NCBI GenBank assembly: GCA_963817465.1 | Contig: CAWFOP010000009.1 | Location: 124,001-188,000, forward strand | Source of the DNA: CAMPKL01 sp963817465 | GTDB taxonomy: Bacteria; Acidobacteriota; Terriglobia; Bryobacterales; UBA6623 | DNA: 64,000 bases | Reading direction: 5' to 3' | In this document: positions 26,530 through 37,543 of the stretch, piece after piece | How positions within the stretch are numbered: position 1 is the stretch's first letter | Layout: every line of letters begins with the position of its first letter | The notes under the pieces: generated by a model | What the model was told of the DNA's origin: nothing | Databases searched by the model: none | The model's input: the letters and a program-made list of their open reading frames with translations, nothing else | Made by a program: the position numbers and the translations under genes

Positions 26530-26546
26530 GCTACGCTATTGGTCTT

Positions 26547-27936
<1,390 letters not shown>

Positions 27937-27945
27937 CGTCTCAGG

Positions 27946-29874
27946 CTACTTCCAGTTGTCGTCGAAGATGCCGGCGGCGGCGACCTCGCCGTCGGTCGTC
28001 AGCACCGCCCAATCGCCCAGGCGCGGGAACAGCAGCGCATTCGTCCCGAGAAATTCGTGCTCGCTGAACGTGTGTCCGCTGTTGAGCACGACGTAGCGCT
28101 CGGGATTGAGCGGATTGGGGTAGATCATCGCCAGCAGGTGACTCGAGGCGTCGAACGACTGTCCGCCGATCTCGATCGTCTCGCTGGTCCAGTGCACCGG
28201 CAGCTTCGCGATCAGCTTGGCGAGCGTGCGGTTCGAGTGCGGATCGCCGAACAGGACGATGTTGCTCGCGGCGATTTGCTCGTCCTCGAGTCGGTCGTCG
28301 GCGACGGTAGGAGGATCGCCGCGCAGCCACTTCGGGAAATCGCGGTGCAGCAACTCGAAGCGCCGCTGCGCCGCCTCGCCGACCGCGGCGTGCCACGGTT
28401 CGCCGCCGGGGGCCACGGCGACGAAGCTTTCGATGAAGGCGTCGTCGATCGGCCCTTGCAGGCCGGGATGCTTGGTGAGGCGGTCGCCGCGCATCGCCGC
28501 CAAGCTGTCGAACAGACGCCATTCGTCGCCGACTTTGCCCAAGAACAAAATCGCCGCCGTCGGAGGCGGAACCTCGACCGTGCGGCCGTCGATGCGCACA
28601 CGTTCGACTTGATCGGTCTCGCGCAGCGCCAGGCGGCTGACATTGCGCGTTGAGAGCCGCAGCTCGGGCCCGCGCCGCTCCGCCTCGACTTCGGCGCGCT
28701 CGTAGGTCTTTTCCAGTCCGTCGACCGTCAGCCAAAAGCAGTCGGCGTAGCGCGTCGTGTAGGTGACGAAGCGAAACGAGTCGGGATCACCGCGGCCGCG
28801 CTCGACGGCCTGGTCGAGGAAGGCGTTGGAGACCTTCTTGCTCGCCGGGTGGAAGCGATGCGGAGTATTGGGTCCGACGAGGAACAGCGCCCGCAGCGAG
28901 TCGGTGAACCAGTCGAGGCCCTTGCGCTCGAAGTGCGCGCCGTCGGCGGTCAGAGCCTCGCGAATGTTGACCGAAGCCTGTAGTTGCGGATCGATCTCGC
29001 CGCCGTAGCCGACGACCGCCAAGTCGTAGGCGTTCGGCGCGTAGTCGACCGCGTCGTAGATGCTTAGCGGCGGGCGCTGCCAGGGGCCGGTCAGACCGCC
29101 GCCGGGCAGGCTGGCCTTCGCGTAGACCAGCGTGTCGGTGAAGCCGGCGCCGGCCTCCATGGCGACCCAGGCGCTGGGATGGTGCAGGCCGATGTGCCAG
29201 GTTCCGGCGCCGCCCATCGAGAAGCCGCGCAGCACAATACGCTGCGGGTCGACGCGGTAATTGCGCTCGACCGCGGCCAGCGCCTCGAAGACGTCCGTCT
29301 CGCCCGACCAGCGGTAAGCGTTGTTGGTGCGGCCGAAGACTTCGAGTACCAGATAGCCGGGGTCGTCCGCCGCCGTCGCTTCGCGTTCGTGGCCCGCAAT
29401 GAAGCTGACTTCGCTGAGGCGCGCGTTGCGGCCGTGGAGCACCACGTCGAGGCGCATGGGTTCGGCGCCGTCGTAGGCTTGCGGCACATGGACAGCGTAG
29501 GGCTGAACGCTGCCGTCGACGCGCGAACGGTAGCCGCGCACGACGACGCCTTTCTCGTCCGTCCAGGGCGTTTCGCCCTTGGCCAGAGCTTTGGCGCGCT
29601 GCGCGCCTGACGCCGCTACGTTCATCGCGTCGTGAACGTAGGTGCGGCGGTAGAACTCCTCCGGGTAGCGCAGCGCCCAAGCGAGCGCTTTCTGGTAGAT
29701 CGCCACGTCGGCGAGCTGGTCCTCAGTCAACGGCTTGTGCGACAGCGCTTCGATTTGCTTCGAGAGCGCCTGCGCGCGTTGGTCGATCATGTCGAGCTCG
29801 ACCTGGGTGGGCTTGTAGGGTTCCTGCGCGAGCAGGGGAGATATTGCGATCAGAGCAAGCAGCAAGCAACGCAT
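27946..29874 (-). CDS. Secreted prolyl-oligopeptidase/feruloyl-esterase-like alpha/beta hydrolase
   Basis: A 642-residue protein with a signal peptide (LLLALIAISPLLAQEP). After a helical N-terminal part, the alpha/beta hydrolase core shows LDVVLHGRNAR (oxyanion region), the nucleophile elbow GFSMGGAGTW, a likely acid in GYGGEIDPQL and a likely histidine in GPNTPHRFHP. The C-terminal part (NIVLFGDPHSNRTLAKLIA and HTFSEHEFLGTNALLFPRLG) is a further domain often found with such planctomycete and acidobacterial enzymes. It probably cleaves peptides or esters outside the cytoplasm. Divergent from the quinoprotein gene by 47 bases. Confidence 0.87.
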   Translation of the reverse strand: MRCLLLALIAISPLLAQEPYKPTQVELDMIDQRAQALSKQIEALSHKPLTEDQLADVAIYQKALAWALRYPEEFYRRTYVHDAMNVAASGAQRAKALAKGETPWTDEKGVVVRGYRSRVDGSVQPYAVHVPQAYDGAEPMRLDVVLHGRNARLSEVSFIAGHEREATAADDPGYLVLEVFGRTNNAYRWSGETDVFEALAAVERNYRVDPQRIVLRGFSMGGAGTWHIGLHHPSAWVAMEAGAGFTDTLVYAKASLPGGGLTGPWQRPPLSIYDAVDYAPNAYDLAVVGYGGEIDPQLQASVNIREALTADGAHFERKGLDWFTDSLRALFLVGPNTPHRFHPASKKVSNAFLDQAVERGRGDPDSFRFVTYTTRYADCFWLTVDGLEKTYERAEVEAERRGPELRLSTRNVSRLALRETDQVERVRIDGRTVEVPPPTAAILFLGKVGDEWRLFDSLAAMRGDRLTKHPGLQGPIDDAFIESFVAVAPGGEPWHAAVGEAAQRRFELLHRDFPKWLRGDPPTVADDRLEDEQIAASNIVLFGDPHSNRTLAKLIAKLPVHWTSETIEIGGQSFDASSHLLAMIYPNPLNPERYVVLNSGHTFSEHEFLGTNALLFPRLGDWAVLTTDGEVAAAGIFDDNWK

Positions 29875-29921
29875 CAGCCGGATATTATCGCCCGCGCGCC
29901 GAATCTGCTACTTTTCAGGAC

Positions 29922-31514
29922 GTGCTTGCGCGACTGTTGTTGGCTTTGTTGAGTTGTTCGGCGTGCCTGCTGGGGCAGCTCGACAACGAAGACCTGATCG
30001 AAGGATCGGCTGCGAATTGGGTGACCTACGCCGGCGACTACGCTTCCTGGCGGCACAGCCCGCTCAACGAGATCACGCCCGACAACGTGCACCGCTTGGT
30101 CACCAAGTGGGTGCGCAAGATTCCCGACGCGCCGCGGCTGGAAACGACGCCGCTGGTCTATGACGGGGTAATGTACGTCACCAACACGAACGAGATGTAT
30201 GCGCTCGACGCGCGCGACGGCAAGGTCATTTGGCATTACTCGGCGGATTGGCCCAAGCGCGAGGCGCAGAACCGCGGCGCTGCGCTGCTGGGCGACCGCG
30301 TGTACTTCGTCACCTCCGACTGCCACTTGATTTGCTTGAACCGCTTCAACGGCGCGGTCATCTGGATCACCGAATACGCCTCGTATGAGAAGGACGGCTA
30401 CTGGACGAGCATGGCTCCGCTCGCCGTGAAGGGCAATATCATCGTCGGCACGGCCGGCGGCGGCCACGGACAGCGCGGCTTCGTCGCGGCGATTTCGGCG
30501 GACACAGGCAAGGAGGCCTGGCGCTTCTACACTGTGCCGGCCGAGGGCGAACCGGGTTCGGAATCCTGGGGCGGCTTCCCGTCGAAATGGGCCGGCGCGC
30601 CGACCTGGACCACGGGCTCGTTCGATCCCGACCTCAATTTGATCTACTGGCCGACCGGCAACCCGTGGCCCGATTTCTACGGCGGCCGGCGCGACGGCGA
30701 CAATCTCTACTCGGACTCCATCCTCGCGCTCGACGCCGACAGCGGCGAGATGAAGTGGTATTTCCAGTGCACGCCGCACGACGAGTGGGACTGGGACGCC
30801 AACGAAACGCCCGTGCTTATCGACAAGGAGTGGAAGGGCCGCGAGCGCAAGCTGCTGGTGCAGGCCAACCGCAACGGCTTCTACTACGTGCTCGACCGCG
30901 AGACCGGTGAATTTCTGCACGGGCGACCCTTCGTCAAGCAGCTCAATTGGGCGACCGGGCTCGACGAGAAGAGCGGCCGGCCGCTGGAGGTTCCCGGTAT
31001 GCGCCCGACGGCGGGGGGCAATCGCGTCTGCCCGTCCGTGCGCGGCGCGAGCAACTGGATGTCGCCCACCTACGATCCCCAGACGAACCTGTTCTACGTG
31101 GTGACGCTGGAGCAGTGCGACATTTACATCAGCTCGGCGAAAGAGCCCGTTCCCTCGTCGGGTTTTCGCGGCACCGGCGGCGAACAGATTCCTTCCGAGC
31201 CGGGCCGCTTCTTCTTGCGGGCGCTCGATCCGTTGAGCGGCGATCTGGTCTGGGAATACGAGATGCCCGGGCCCGGCCAGATGTGGGGCGGGGCCTTCTC
31301 GACAGCGTCCGGTCTGGTCGTTTCAGGCGACGACGACGGCAACCTGGTGGCGCTGGACGCCAAGACCGGCAAGGACCTATGGCACTTCCAAACCGGTCAA
31401 ACGATCTATGCCTCGCCGATCACCTATGAGGTCGAGGGCAGGCAATACATCACGATCGCCGCGCAGTCCGACGTCTTCACTTTTGGACTGTTTGACGAGT
31501 TCGAAGAGGAATAA
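29922..31514 (+). CDS. PQQ-binding quinoprotein dehydrogenase-like protein
   Basis: A 530-residue propeller quinoprotein exported through the signal LARLLLALLSCSACLLGQ. Blades contain the tryptophan-docking repeats (ALDARDGKVIWHY, AISADTGKEAWRFY, LDAKTGKDLWHF). Active-site landmarks TPHDEWDWDANE and NPWPDFYGGRRDGDN are present. It differs from the quinoprotein at 12085 in that the vicinal Cys-Cys of the PQQ pocket is not seen; its place reads VTSDCHLICL. GTG 29922 is chosen because the signal follows it and TCAGGA precedes it. No cytochrome c gene is adjacent. Substrate unknown. Confidence 0.86.
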   Translation: MLARLLLALLSCSACLLGQLDNEDLIEGSAANWVTYAGDYASWRHSPLNEITPDNVHRLVTKWVRKIPDAPRLETTPLVYDGVMYVTNTNEMYALDARDGKVIWHYSADWPKREAQNRGAALLGDRVYFVTSDCHLICLNRFNGAVIWITEYASYEKDGYWTSMAPLAVKGNIIVGTAGGGHGQRGFVAAISADTGKEAWRFYTVPAEGEPGSESWGGFPSKWAGAPTWTTGSFDPDLNLIYWPTGNPWPDFYGGRRDGDNLYSDSILALDADSGEMKWYFQCTPHDEWDWDANETPVLIDKEWKGRERKLLVQANRNGFYYVLDRETGEFLHGRPFVKQLNWATGLDEKSGRPLEVPGMRPTAGGNRVCPSVRGASNWMSPTYDPQTNLFYVVTLEQCDIYISSAKEPVPSSGFRGTGGEQIPSEPGRFFLRALDPLSGDLVWEYEMPGPGQMWGGAFSTASGLVVSGDDDGNLVALDAKTGKDLWHFQTGQTIYASPITYEVEGRQYITIAAQSDVFTFGLFDEFEEE

Positions 31515-31517
31515 GCT

Positions 31518-32225
31518 CTACAGCTCGGATTTTCTCAGTCCGGTGTTGTAGAGGAATTTCTCGACCGTGATTTTGCTCAGCAGCTTGTCGTCCTGGTAGG
31601 TTTCGATCGCGAACGGAACTTGGATCCCGTCCACGGCGCGGAAGTCGGAAAAGCGTTGTCGAATCGACTGCGACGCGCCTTGCAGACCGGCGCTGTCGTA
31701 GGCGATTTGGAACAGCTCGCCGGTCGCGGAATCGGTATACAGCCTCGCCTTTTGGCCTCCGTTTTTCGAGCTGACTTCGAGCACCTGCGCCGGTCGGCCG
31801 TCGACGTCTTCCTCGCCTACGTAGGCGACGGACTTGTCGGGGTCGCGGTCGGCCAGCAGCAACGATTCCCGCAAACGGAAAAGCTCGCCCTTGGCTTGCG
31901 CCAACTGCGGCGGCGGCAGCGGGCCGCTGCCTTGGAAGGACTGCATCTTGCCCTGGCCGTCGACCAACGAGACGATCAGCGCGCCGAACGGCAGCGTGCT
32001 CTCCTGGCGCATGGCCGACGGCAGCACGACCTTGTAGACCTGGCTGCCGCTGAGCCCGCCGCCGACGCCTTCGATCTTGCGCGTCGCAATAAAGTCTTTG
32101 ACGGCGGCCAACTTCTCGGCGCCGCCCGCCGCTTGCTGGGCCTTGGCGAGGACTTCGAGGGCCTTGGAATCGGCGGCCCAAGCGGCCGTCGCCGCAAGCA
32201 AGACAATGGCGATCCGGTGCAACAT
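31518..32225 (-). CDS. Secreted LolA-like (outer-membrane lipoprotein-sorting fold) protein
   Basis: A 235-residue protein with a signal peptide (IVLLAATAAWA) followed by AGGAEKLAAVKDFIATRKIE, the start common to acidobacterial LolA/LolB-fold proteins. The middle has beta strands with alternating hydrophobics (GRPAQVLEVSS, ARLYTDSATGELFQIAYDS) and ends VDGIQVPFAIETYQDD. It probably binds a lipid or hydrophobic ligand in the periplasm. It converges on the quinoprotein gene, whose stop lies 3 bases away. Exact role unknown. Confidence 0.72.
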   Translation of the reverse strand: MLHRIAIVLLAATAAWAADSKALEVLAKAQQAAGGAEKLAAVKDFIATRKIEGVGGGLSGSQVYKVVLPSAMRQESTLPFGALIVSLVDGQGKMQSFQGSGPLPPPQLAQAKGELFRLRESLLLADRDPDKSVAYVGEEDVDGRPAQVLEVSSKNGGQKARLYTDSATGELFQIAYDSAGLQGASQSIRQRFSDFRAVDGIQVPFAIETYQDDKLLSKITVEKFLYNTGLRKSEL

Positions 32226-32284
32226 GCGTCTCTGGGTATTCTAAGAAGATTCCGCCCAGCGCTTCGCGCCAAGCGTCACTGTCG

Positions 32285-33385
32285 ATGATCGTCCACCGCA
32301 ACTGCGTGAAGTTTGACTCGTTCGCCCTCGACTGCGGCGAAAGCGTCGCCCCCGTCACCGTCGCCTATGAAAGCTACGGCGAGCTCAACGCCGCCAAGTC
32401 GAACGCCATCTTGATCGAGCACGCCTTTTCCGGCGACGCCCATGCGGCCGGAGTCAGCGACATCGACGGCAGGACCGGCTGGTGGGACAACATGATCGGC
32501 CCGGGCAAGGCCTTCGACACCGACCTCTACTTCGTGCTGTGCTCGAACGTGCTCGGCGGCTGCGCCGGTACGACCGGCCCGACGACCGTTGATCCTTCGA
32601 CCGACAAGCCCTTCGGCTCGACCTTCCCCGACGTGACGGTCGCCGACATGGTCCGGCTGCAAAAGCGGTTGATCGACCGTCTCGGCGTCAAGCGGCTGTT
32701 GAGCGTCGCGGGCGGCTCGATGGGCGGCATGCAGGTGTTGCAGTGGGCGGTGGCCTACCCGGAGATGTGCGCTTCGGTGATTCCGATCGCGACCACGCAC
32801 CGCCATTCCGCCCAGCAGATCGCGTTCAACGAAGTGGGCCGCCAGGCGATCATGGCCGACCCGGACTTCCATGGCGGCGACTACTACGACGGCCCGGGCC
32901 CCTCGCGCGGGCTGGCGGTGGCCCGCATGGTCGGCCACATCACATACATGAGCGACGACTCGATGCGCGAGAAGTTCGGCCGCCGCCGCCGCACGATGAC
33001 GACCGACACGGGCCCGTCGGGCATCTTCGAGGTCGAAAGCTATCTGCGTTACCGCGGCGGCCAGTTCGTGGGACGCTTCGACGCCAATTCGTACATCGCG
33101 ATCACCAAGGCGATGGACACCTTCGACCTCGCGGAGGGCCACGCCTCGCTCGGCGAAGCGCTCGAACGTTGCACGTCGCGCTTCCTGGCCATCAGCTTCT
33201 CGTCGGACTGGCTCTACCCGAGCTACCAGTCCCAAGACGTCGTGCGCGTGTTGCGCGCCCGGGACAAGGACGTCGCCTACGTGGAACTGCCGTCGAACTA
33301 CGGCCACGACGCGTTTTTGATCGAAGCTGGGGAACAGACCGACATCGTGCGCGGCTTCCTGGGCTCCAACTTCAAGAAGCTGTAA
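32285..33385 (+). CDS. metX: Homoserine O-acetyltransferase
   Basis: A 366-residue alpha/beta hydrolase-fold acyltransferase that activates L-homoserine with acetyl-CoA (or succinyl-CoA) for methionine synthesis. Landmarks: VAYESYGELNAAKSNAILI, CSNVLGGCAGTTGP, the nucleophile elbow GGSMGGMQVLQWA, FSSDWLYP (Asp) and YGHDAFLIE (His). Length is normal. No metY or regulatory riboswitch was seen in the 59-base leader. Homology cannot separate acetyl from succinyl use here. Confidence 0.94.
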   Translation: MIVHRNCVKFDSFALDCGESVAPVTVAYESYGELNAAKSNAILIEHAFSGDAHAAGVSDIDGRTGWWDNMIGPGKAFDTDLYFVLCSNVLGGCAGTTGPTTVDPSTDKPFGSTFPDVTVADMVRLQKRLIDRLGVKRLLSVAGGSMGGMQVLQWAVAYPEMCASVIPIATTHRHSAQQIAFNEVGRQAIMADPDFHGGDYYDGPGPSRGLAVARMVGHITYMSDDSMREKFGRRRRTMTTDTGPSGIFEVESYLRYRGGQFVGRFDANSYIAITKAMDTFDLAEGHASLGEALERCTSRFLAISFSSDWLYPSYQSQDVVRVLRARDKDVAYVELPSNYGHDAFLIEAGEQTDIVRGFLGSNFKKL

Positions 33386-33486
33386 GCGCGGCGCCCCGAT
33401 CCGGCCCGAGGCGTCCTGGGTCTCCTCGTGGACAGACGGCCCTGGTTTGTGGGAATCTTAGCGGCATTCGCGAGCAGGAGGTTCCC

Positions 33487-34323
33487 ATGACGCTCATCCG
33501 ACACACTCGTATCTTGGCGATGATCGCGCTGATTGCGCTGCCCATGATCGCCCCGGCCGACCAGGCCTACAACACCGTCAAGACGAAGCTGGCCGCCGGC
33601 CAGAAAGTTGTGGGCGGCACCGTCTACACCAATGACCCCGATATCTACTGCGCGATGGCGAACGCCGGGTTCGACTTCCTCTGGATCGAGATGCAGCACA
33701 GCCCGCTGACCTACAACGAGGTCGCGCACATGATCGCGGCGTGCAAGGATGCCCCGGCGATCCCGTTCATCCGCGTCCCGGCGGCGACTCCCGGCGACGT
33801 GCAGAAGGCGACCGACATCGGCGCACTCGGCATCATTTTGCCCATGGTCGACGACATCCAGCAGGCGAGGGACGTGATCACCTACGCGAAATACCCGCCC
33901 ACGGGCAAGCGCAGCAGGGGCCACGGACAGTACGGCTTTTGGGACAAGAACTACCGCGAGACGGCGAATGACAACATCATGATCGTCGCCATGATCGAGT
34001 CTCCCGCCGGCGTCGATATCGTCGACAAGGTGGCGGCGCTCGACGGCGTCGATGTCGTCATGGCGGCCAGCGGCGATCTCGGCAGCTTCACGGGCTATTC
34101 GCGCGACGATCCGCGCTACAACAAGCTCGTCCAGCGCATCCATGACGCGACGCTCAAGGCGGGCAAATACTTGGCTGGACCGCTTGCCTGGGAGGATCGC
34201 GACGGCTTCACGTTCTTCCAGGGCCCGGGCGAGAGCAACTTGATCCACGACGGCGCCCAGTTGGCCCTCAAGGGTCCGGCGGGGCCGAGGAAGGACGTCG
34301 CGACCGGCGACGACGCGCACTAG
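33487..34323 (+). CDS. HpcH/HpaI-family aldolase with N-terminal signal peptide
   Basis: A 278-residue class II aldolase-like protein of the HpaI/citrate-lyase-beta family, which cleaves 2-keto-3-deoxy acids with a divalent metal. Motifs: FDFLWIEMQHSPLTYNE, GALGIILPMVDDIQQAR, MIESPAGVDIVDKVAALDGV. Unexpectedly, it begins with a clear signal peptide (ILAMIALIALPMIAPADQ), so it should act outside the cytoplasm or bind rather than cleave. ATG 33487 follows a strong AGGAGG site, which confirms that the signal is part of the protein. It lies 70 bases before the LRR operon on the same strand. Confidence 0.87.
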   Translation: MTLIRHTRILAMIALIALPMIAPADQAYNTVKTKLAAGQKVVGGTVYTNDPDIYCAMANAGFDFLWIEMQHSPLTYNEVAHMIAACKDAPAIPFIRVPAATPGDVQKATDIGALGIILPMVDDIQQARDVITYAKYPPTGKRSRGHGQYGFWDKNYRETANDNIMIVAMIESPAGVDIVDKVAALDGVDVVMAASGDLGSFTGYSRDDPRYNKLVQRIHDATLKAGKYLAGPLAWEDRDGFTFFQGPGESNLIHDGAQLALKGPAGPRKDVATGDDAH

Positions 34324-34366
34324 GCGTCCAGCGCCCGCCGGTTTCCACACGACACGCGATGGGGTA

Positions 34367-34386
34367 GTATCGATAACGGTCGATAC
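34367..34386. repeat. Inverted repeat immediately upstream of the LRR operon start
   Basis: GTATCGA (34367-34373) and TCGATAC (34380-34386) pair perfectly around TAACGG, ending 7 bases before GTG 34394. Its position near a TAGTAT hexamer suggests an operator overlapping the promoter or ribosome site of the first LRR gene. Confidence 0.4.
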
Positions 34387-34393
34387 CGCTCCC

Positions 34394-36386
34394 GTGACGC
34401 GCGCAACCAACCTGATCGCAGCGGCGCTCTACTTGGCGTCGAGCGTCGGGCTGTGCCTGGCGGGGGCGGTCGACCGGGACGTCGCCGAGTGGACGATCCT
34501 CAAGGGCGGCCGCGTGGTCACCTCCGCGGCGCCGGGCTTTGTATCGAACCTCGATGAGCTGCCCGCGAGCGACTTTTCGCTGATCGGCGTCGACCTCTAC
34601 GGCGCGGTCATCTTCCCCCACGACCTACGGCGCCTGCAGGGCTTGACGAGCCTCGAGGAGCTCTACCTGCCCAGTCCGATGTGGAACCGCAACACGGACA
34701 AGGGACTCAACCGCAGCGGGGAATTGGGTCTGCTGCGGGGCCTGACCAGTCTGGAGCGGCTGGTGCTGAGCTTCCATTTCATGGACGAGGTGCGGCTGAA
34801 CGACGACGGCGTCGAGAAGATCGCCGGCCTGACCGGCCTGAAGGAGCTGGCGCTGGCGCAGTCGTTCATCACCGGGGCGACGCTCGCGACCATTCCGCAA
34901 TCTGGCGACGCTCGACGTCTCGCAGACTCGGTTGAACGATGAGGGGATGCAGGCCATCGCCGGCATGAAGGGATTGCGGCGGTTGCAACTGCGCGACACT
35001 GCGATCACCGGCGAAGGCTTGGCGGCGCTGCGCGACCTGCGCGAGATCGAAGAGCTCGACCTGCAAGGAACCAAGATCGACGACGCGGGCCTGGAATATC
35101 TGGTGGGCCTCTCGCGGCTCCGCCGGCTCAATCTGCAAAGCACCGAGGTCAGCGACGCCGGTCTCGCCAACTTGAGCGGACTCGATCAACTCGCCGACCT
35201 GGACCTGTATCGCACGAAGGTTTCGAACAACGCAGCCGAGACGCTCGAGCGGCTGCCGCGCCTGCGGAACCTGGACCTGCGCTACACGCGGTTCACCTCG
35301 GCGGGAGTAGAGCGTTTGCGGCAAAGCGGAGGCGATCTCGCGATCGAGTTCGTCGATGCGCAGCCGACGCTCGAGTTGGCCGGCGACGCGTCGCCGTGGA
35401 AGGCCGGCTCGGAGGCCGAGTTCGCCGCGTGGGTGCGGACGGTGGGCGGAGAAGCCGAGGTTGTCGAGGGCCGCATTCACAGCCTCTCGCTCGAAGGGAC
35501 GCCGTTGACGCCGGAGGAGCTGACGTACGTGGGCGGCCTCGGCGAGCTGCGCGAGCTCAACCTCGAAGCCGTCGACCTGGGCGACGCCGATCTCGCCGCG
35601 CTGGCCGGCCTGCGGTCGCTCGAATGGCTGAGCCTCAACGAGACCGGCGTCTCCGACGCGGGCTTGGCGGCCCTCGCCGAGTTGCCTGCGCTGCATCGCC
35701 TGAGCCTCAACAACACCGCTGTCGAAGGCGTCGGGCTGGCGAAGCTGACGCGCCTCACCTCGCTCGACTTGCTGGGTTGCGCCGTCGGCGAGGCGGGCTT
35801 GGGCGAGATCGGCCGGCTCGGTGACCTCGAGCGGCTGTCGTTGTCGAGCACCGATGTTACCGACGAATCCGCCGCGCACCTGACCGCCCTGACCAACCTC
35901 GTCAGCCTTGACCTGAGCAGCACCGACCTGGGCGACGCGGGCCTGACGCACGTCGCCAAGCTCACCGGCCTGCGCTTCCTGTCGCTCAACTACACGCGCC
36001 TCACCGACGAAGGCCTGGCGCAACTGGAAGCGCTCTCGCAGCTCGAAGCGCTGGAGCTCAATCGGACGCGCGTCACCAACAAGGGCCTCGAGTCGATCGC
36101 CAAGCTCACCAGGCTCGCCGAGCTCAACCTGGAATACACCGAAGTCGACGACGAGGGCTTGGCGCTGCTCGAGCATCTCTCGCGGCTCGAGCGGCTCAAC
36201 CTCGACAACACGCACGTCGATGACGGCGGAGTCACGGTGCTGACCGGATTCTCGCGGCTCGAGCGCCTCAATCTCTACCGCACGCTCGTCACCGAGGACG
36301 GCTACGGCAAGCTCAAATCGGCGCTGCCGAAGTGTGAGATCGTCTTCGATCCGCACTCGCGCGAGTCGAACAGGAGGCGGAGTTGA
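34394..36386 (+). CDS. Secreted leucine-rich-repeat protein (frameshifted)
   Basis: About 663 residues. A signal peptide (AAALYLASSVGLCLAGAV) is followed by more than a dozen LRR units of the cysteine-containing/RNI type, with consensus LxxLxxLxLxxTxVxDxGL, for example LSRLRRLNLQSTEVSDAGL and LAELNLEYTEVDDEGLALL. The frame breaks near 34900: the first part ends ...TGATLATIP, and NLATLDVSQTRLNDEGM continues one base out of phase. Length is 3n+1. GTG 34394 is the likely start. LRR surfaces bind proteins; the partner is unknown. Its stop overlaps the TTG start of a second LRR gene. Confidence 0.82.
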
Positions 36387-37537
36387 GACGCCTGCTCTTC
36401 GTTGCGGCTCTGGTCGCGGTTCCGGCGGCCGTTGCGGTTCCGGCGGCGGTTGCGGTCGGGTCCGCCGCGGACGCCGCCGCGCGTCTCGCCGATATGGGCG
36501 CCCGCATCGCCAAGGACGATCAGGGCCGCGTGACGTCCGTCGACCTCGACTCGGCCTGGCCGGCCGACTCCGACATCGCGCTGTTGGACGCCTTTCCGCA
36601 ACTGCGCGCGCTGAGCCTGTCGCACACGCGGATCACAGACCTGGGCGCGCTGCATCTGGCGCCGCTCGATTCGCTGATCGACCTGGACCTCTCGTTCGTG
36701 CAGCGCTTTACCGACGCGGGCGTCGCCGACCTTCGCGACATGAACAAGCTGCGCCGGTTGGCATTGCGCGGGACGCCCGTGACGAGCCGCGCGCTGCCCG
36801 CGATCGCGCGACTGTCGAAGCTCGAAGACCTGGATCTGTCTCATACGCACGTCAGCGATGAGAATTTCGACGAGTTGCTGGCGCTGAGCGAGCTGCGCCG
36901 GCTGGCGATCGGCGGCACGCGCATCAGCGGCGCCGTGTTACCCATGCTGCAACTGCTGCCCAAGCTCGAAGAGCTGGACCTGGGCGGCGTGCAGCGCGTC
37001 GACTCCGGCGTGTGGGGCTTCGCGCTCTCCGAGGCCAACGCCGCCGAGCTTGCCAAGCTGACGCAGCTCACCGCGCTCGACCTGGGCGGCGCGACGCTGC
37101 TCGACAGCTCCCTGGACCGCGCCAACCGCACCGCGACCGACCGCGCCGAAATGCCGCAGATTCTCAAGCTGGGCGCCCTGGTTCACTTGCAGAAGCTCGA
37201 CCTCAGCGGGCTCAGCGCTTCGAGCGCCGATTTGCGCTTTCTCGAAGATCTCACCGAGCTACGCGAGCTGAACCTGGGGCTGGCGAAGAACGTCGACGAC
37301 GCGGCGGCCGGGACGCTCGCAGACTTGCCGCACCTGGAAACGCTGCACTTGACCGGCTCCGGCGTGGGCGATGCGACGCTCGAGGCGCTGGCGGAGTCCG
37401 CGAGCCTGAAGACGCTGAGCGTCGGCGGGACCAACGTGACCCCCGAAGCCGTCGAGCGCTTTCGCAAGCAGCGGCCGGATTGCGCCGTCACGTGGTTCCC
37501 CAAGCGCGAAGAGCCGACCGGCCCGGACGATACCTAG
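36383..37537 (+). CDS. Secreted leucine-rich-repeat protein, translationally coupled paralogue
   Basis: A 384-residue LRR protein with an N-terminal signal (LLFVAALVAVPAAVAVPA). Repeats include FPQLRALSLSHTRITDLGAL, MNKLRRLALRGTPVTSRAL, LSKLEDLDLSHTHVSDENF and LPHLETLHLTGSGVGDATL. The TTG start at 36383 overlaps the stop of the first LRR gene (TTGA) and follows a CAGGAGG site, so both are made together. It ends 6 bases before the cytochrome c/DUF1592 gene. Probably periplasmic or surface-bound; it may pair with the first LRR protein or with the DUF1592 and DUF1552 products. Confidence 0.85.
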   Translation: MRRLLFVAALVAVPAAVAVPAAVAVGSAADAAARLADMGARIAKDDQGRVTSVDLDSAWPADSDIALLDAFPQLRALSLSHTRITDLGALHLAPLDSLIDLDLSFVQRFTDAGVADLRDMNKLRRLALRGTPVTSRALPAIARLSKLEDLDLSHTHVSDENFDELLALSELRRLAIGGTRISGAVLPMLQLLPKLEELDLGGVQRVDSGVWGFALSEANAAELAKLTQLTALDLGGATLLDSSLDRANRTATDRAEMPQILKLGALVHLQKLDLSGLSASSADLRFLEDLTELRELNLGLAKNVDDAAAGTLADLPHLETLHLTGSGVGDATLEALAESASLKTLSVGGTNVTPEAVERFRKQRPDCAVTWFPKREEPTGPDDT

Positions 37538-37543
37538 ACGCCC

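Noticed and set aside
32226..32284. SAM riboswitch before metX
   Set aside because: The leader is only 59 bases and lacks the stems of known SAM aptamers.
34869..36356. 495-codon minus-strand frame opposite the first LRR gene
   Set aside because: Repeat-like only because the LRR gene opposite is repetitive; no signal or domain of its own.
34394..36386. Programmed frameshift in the LRR gene
   Set aside because: No slippery heptamer or downstream stem is evident, and the same +1 pattern occurs in unrelated genes across the window.
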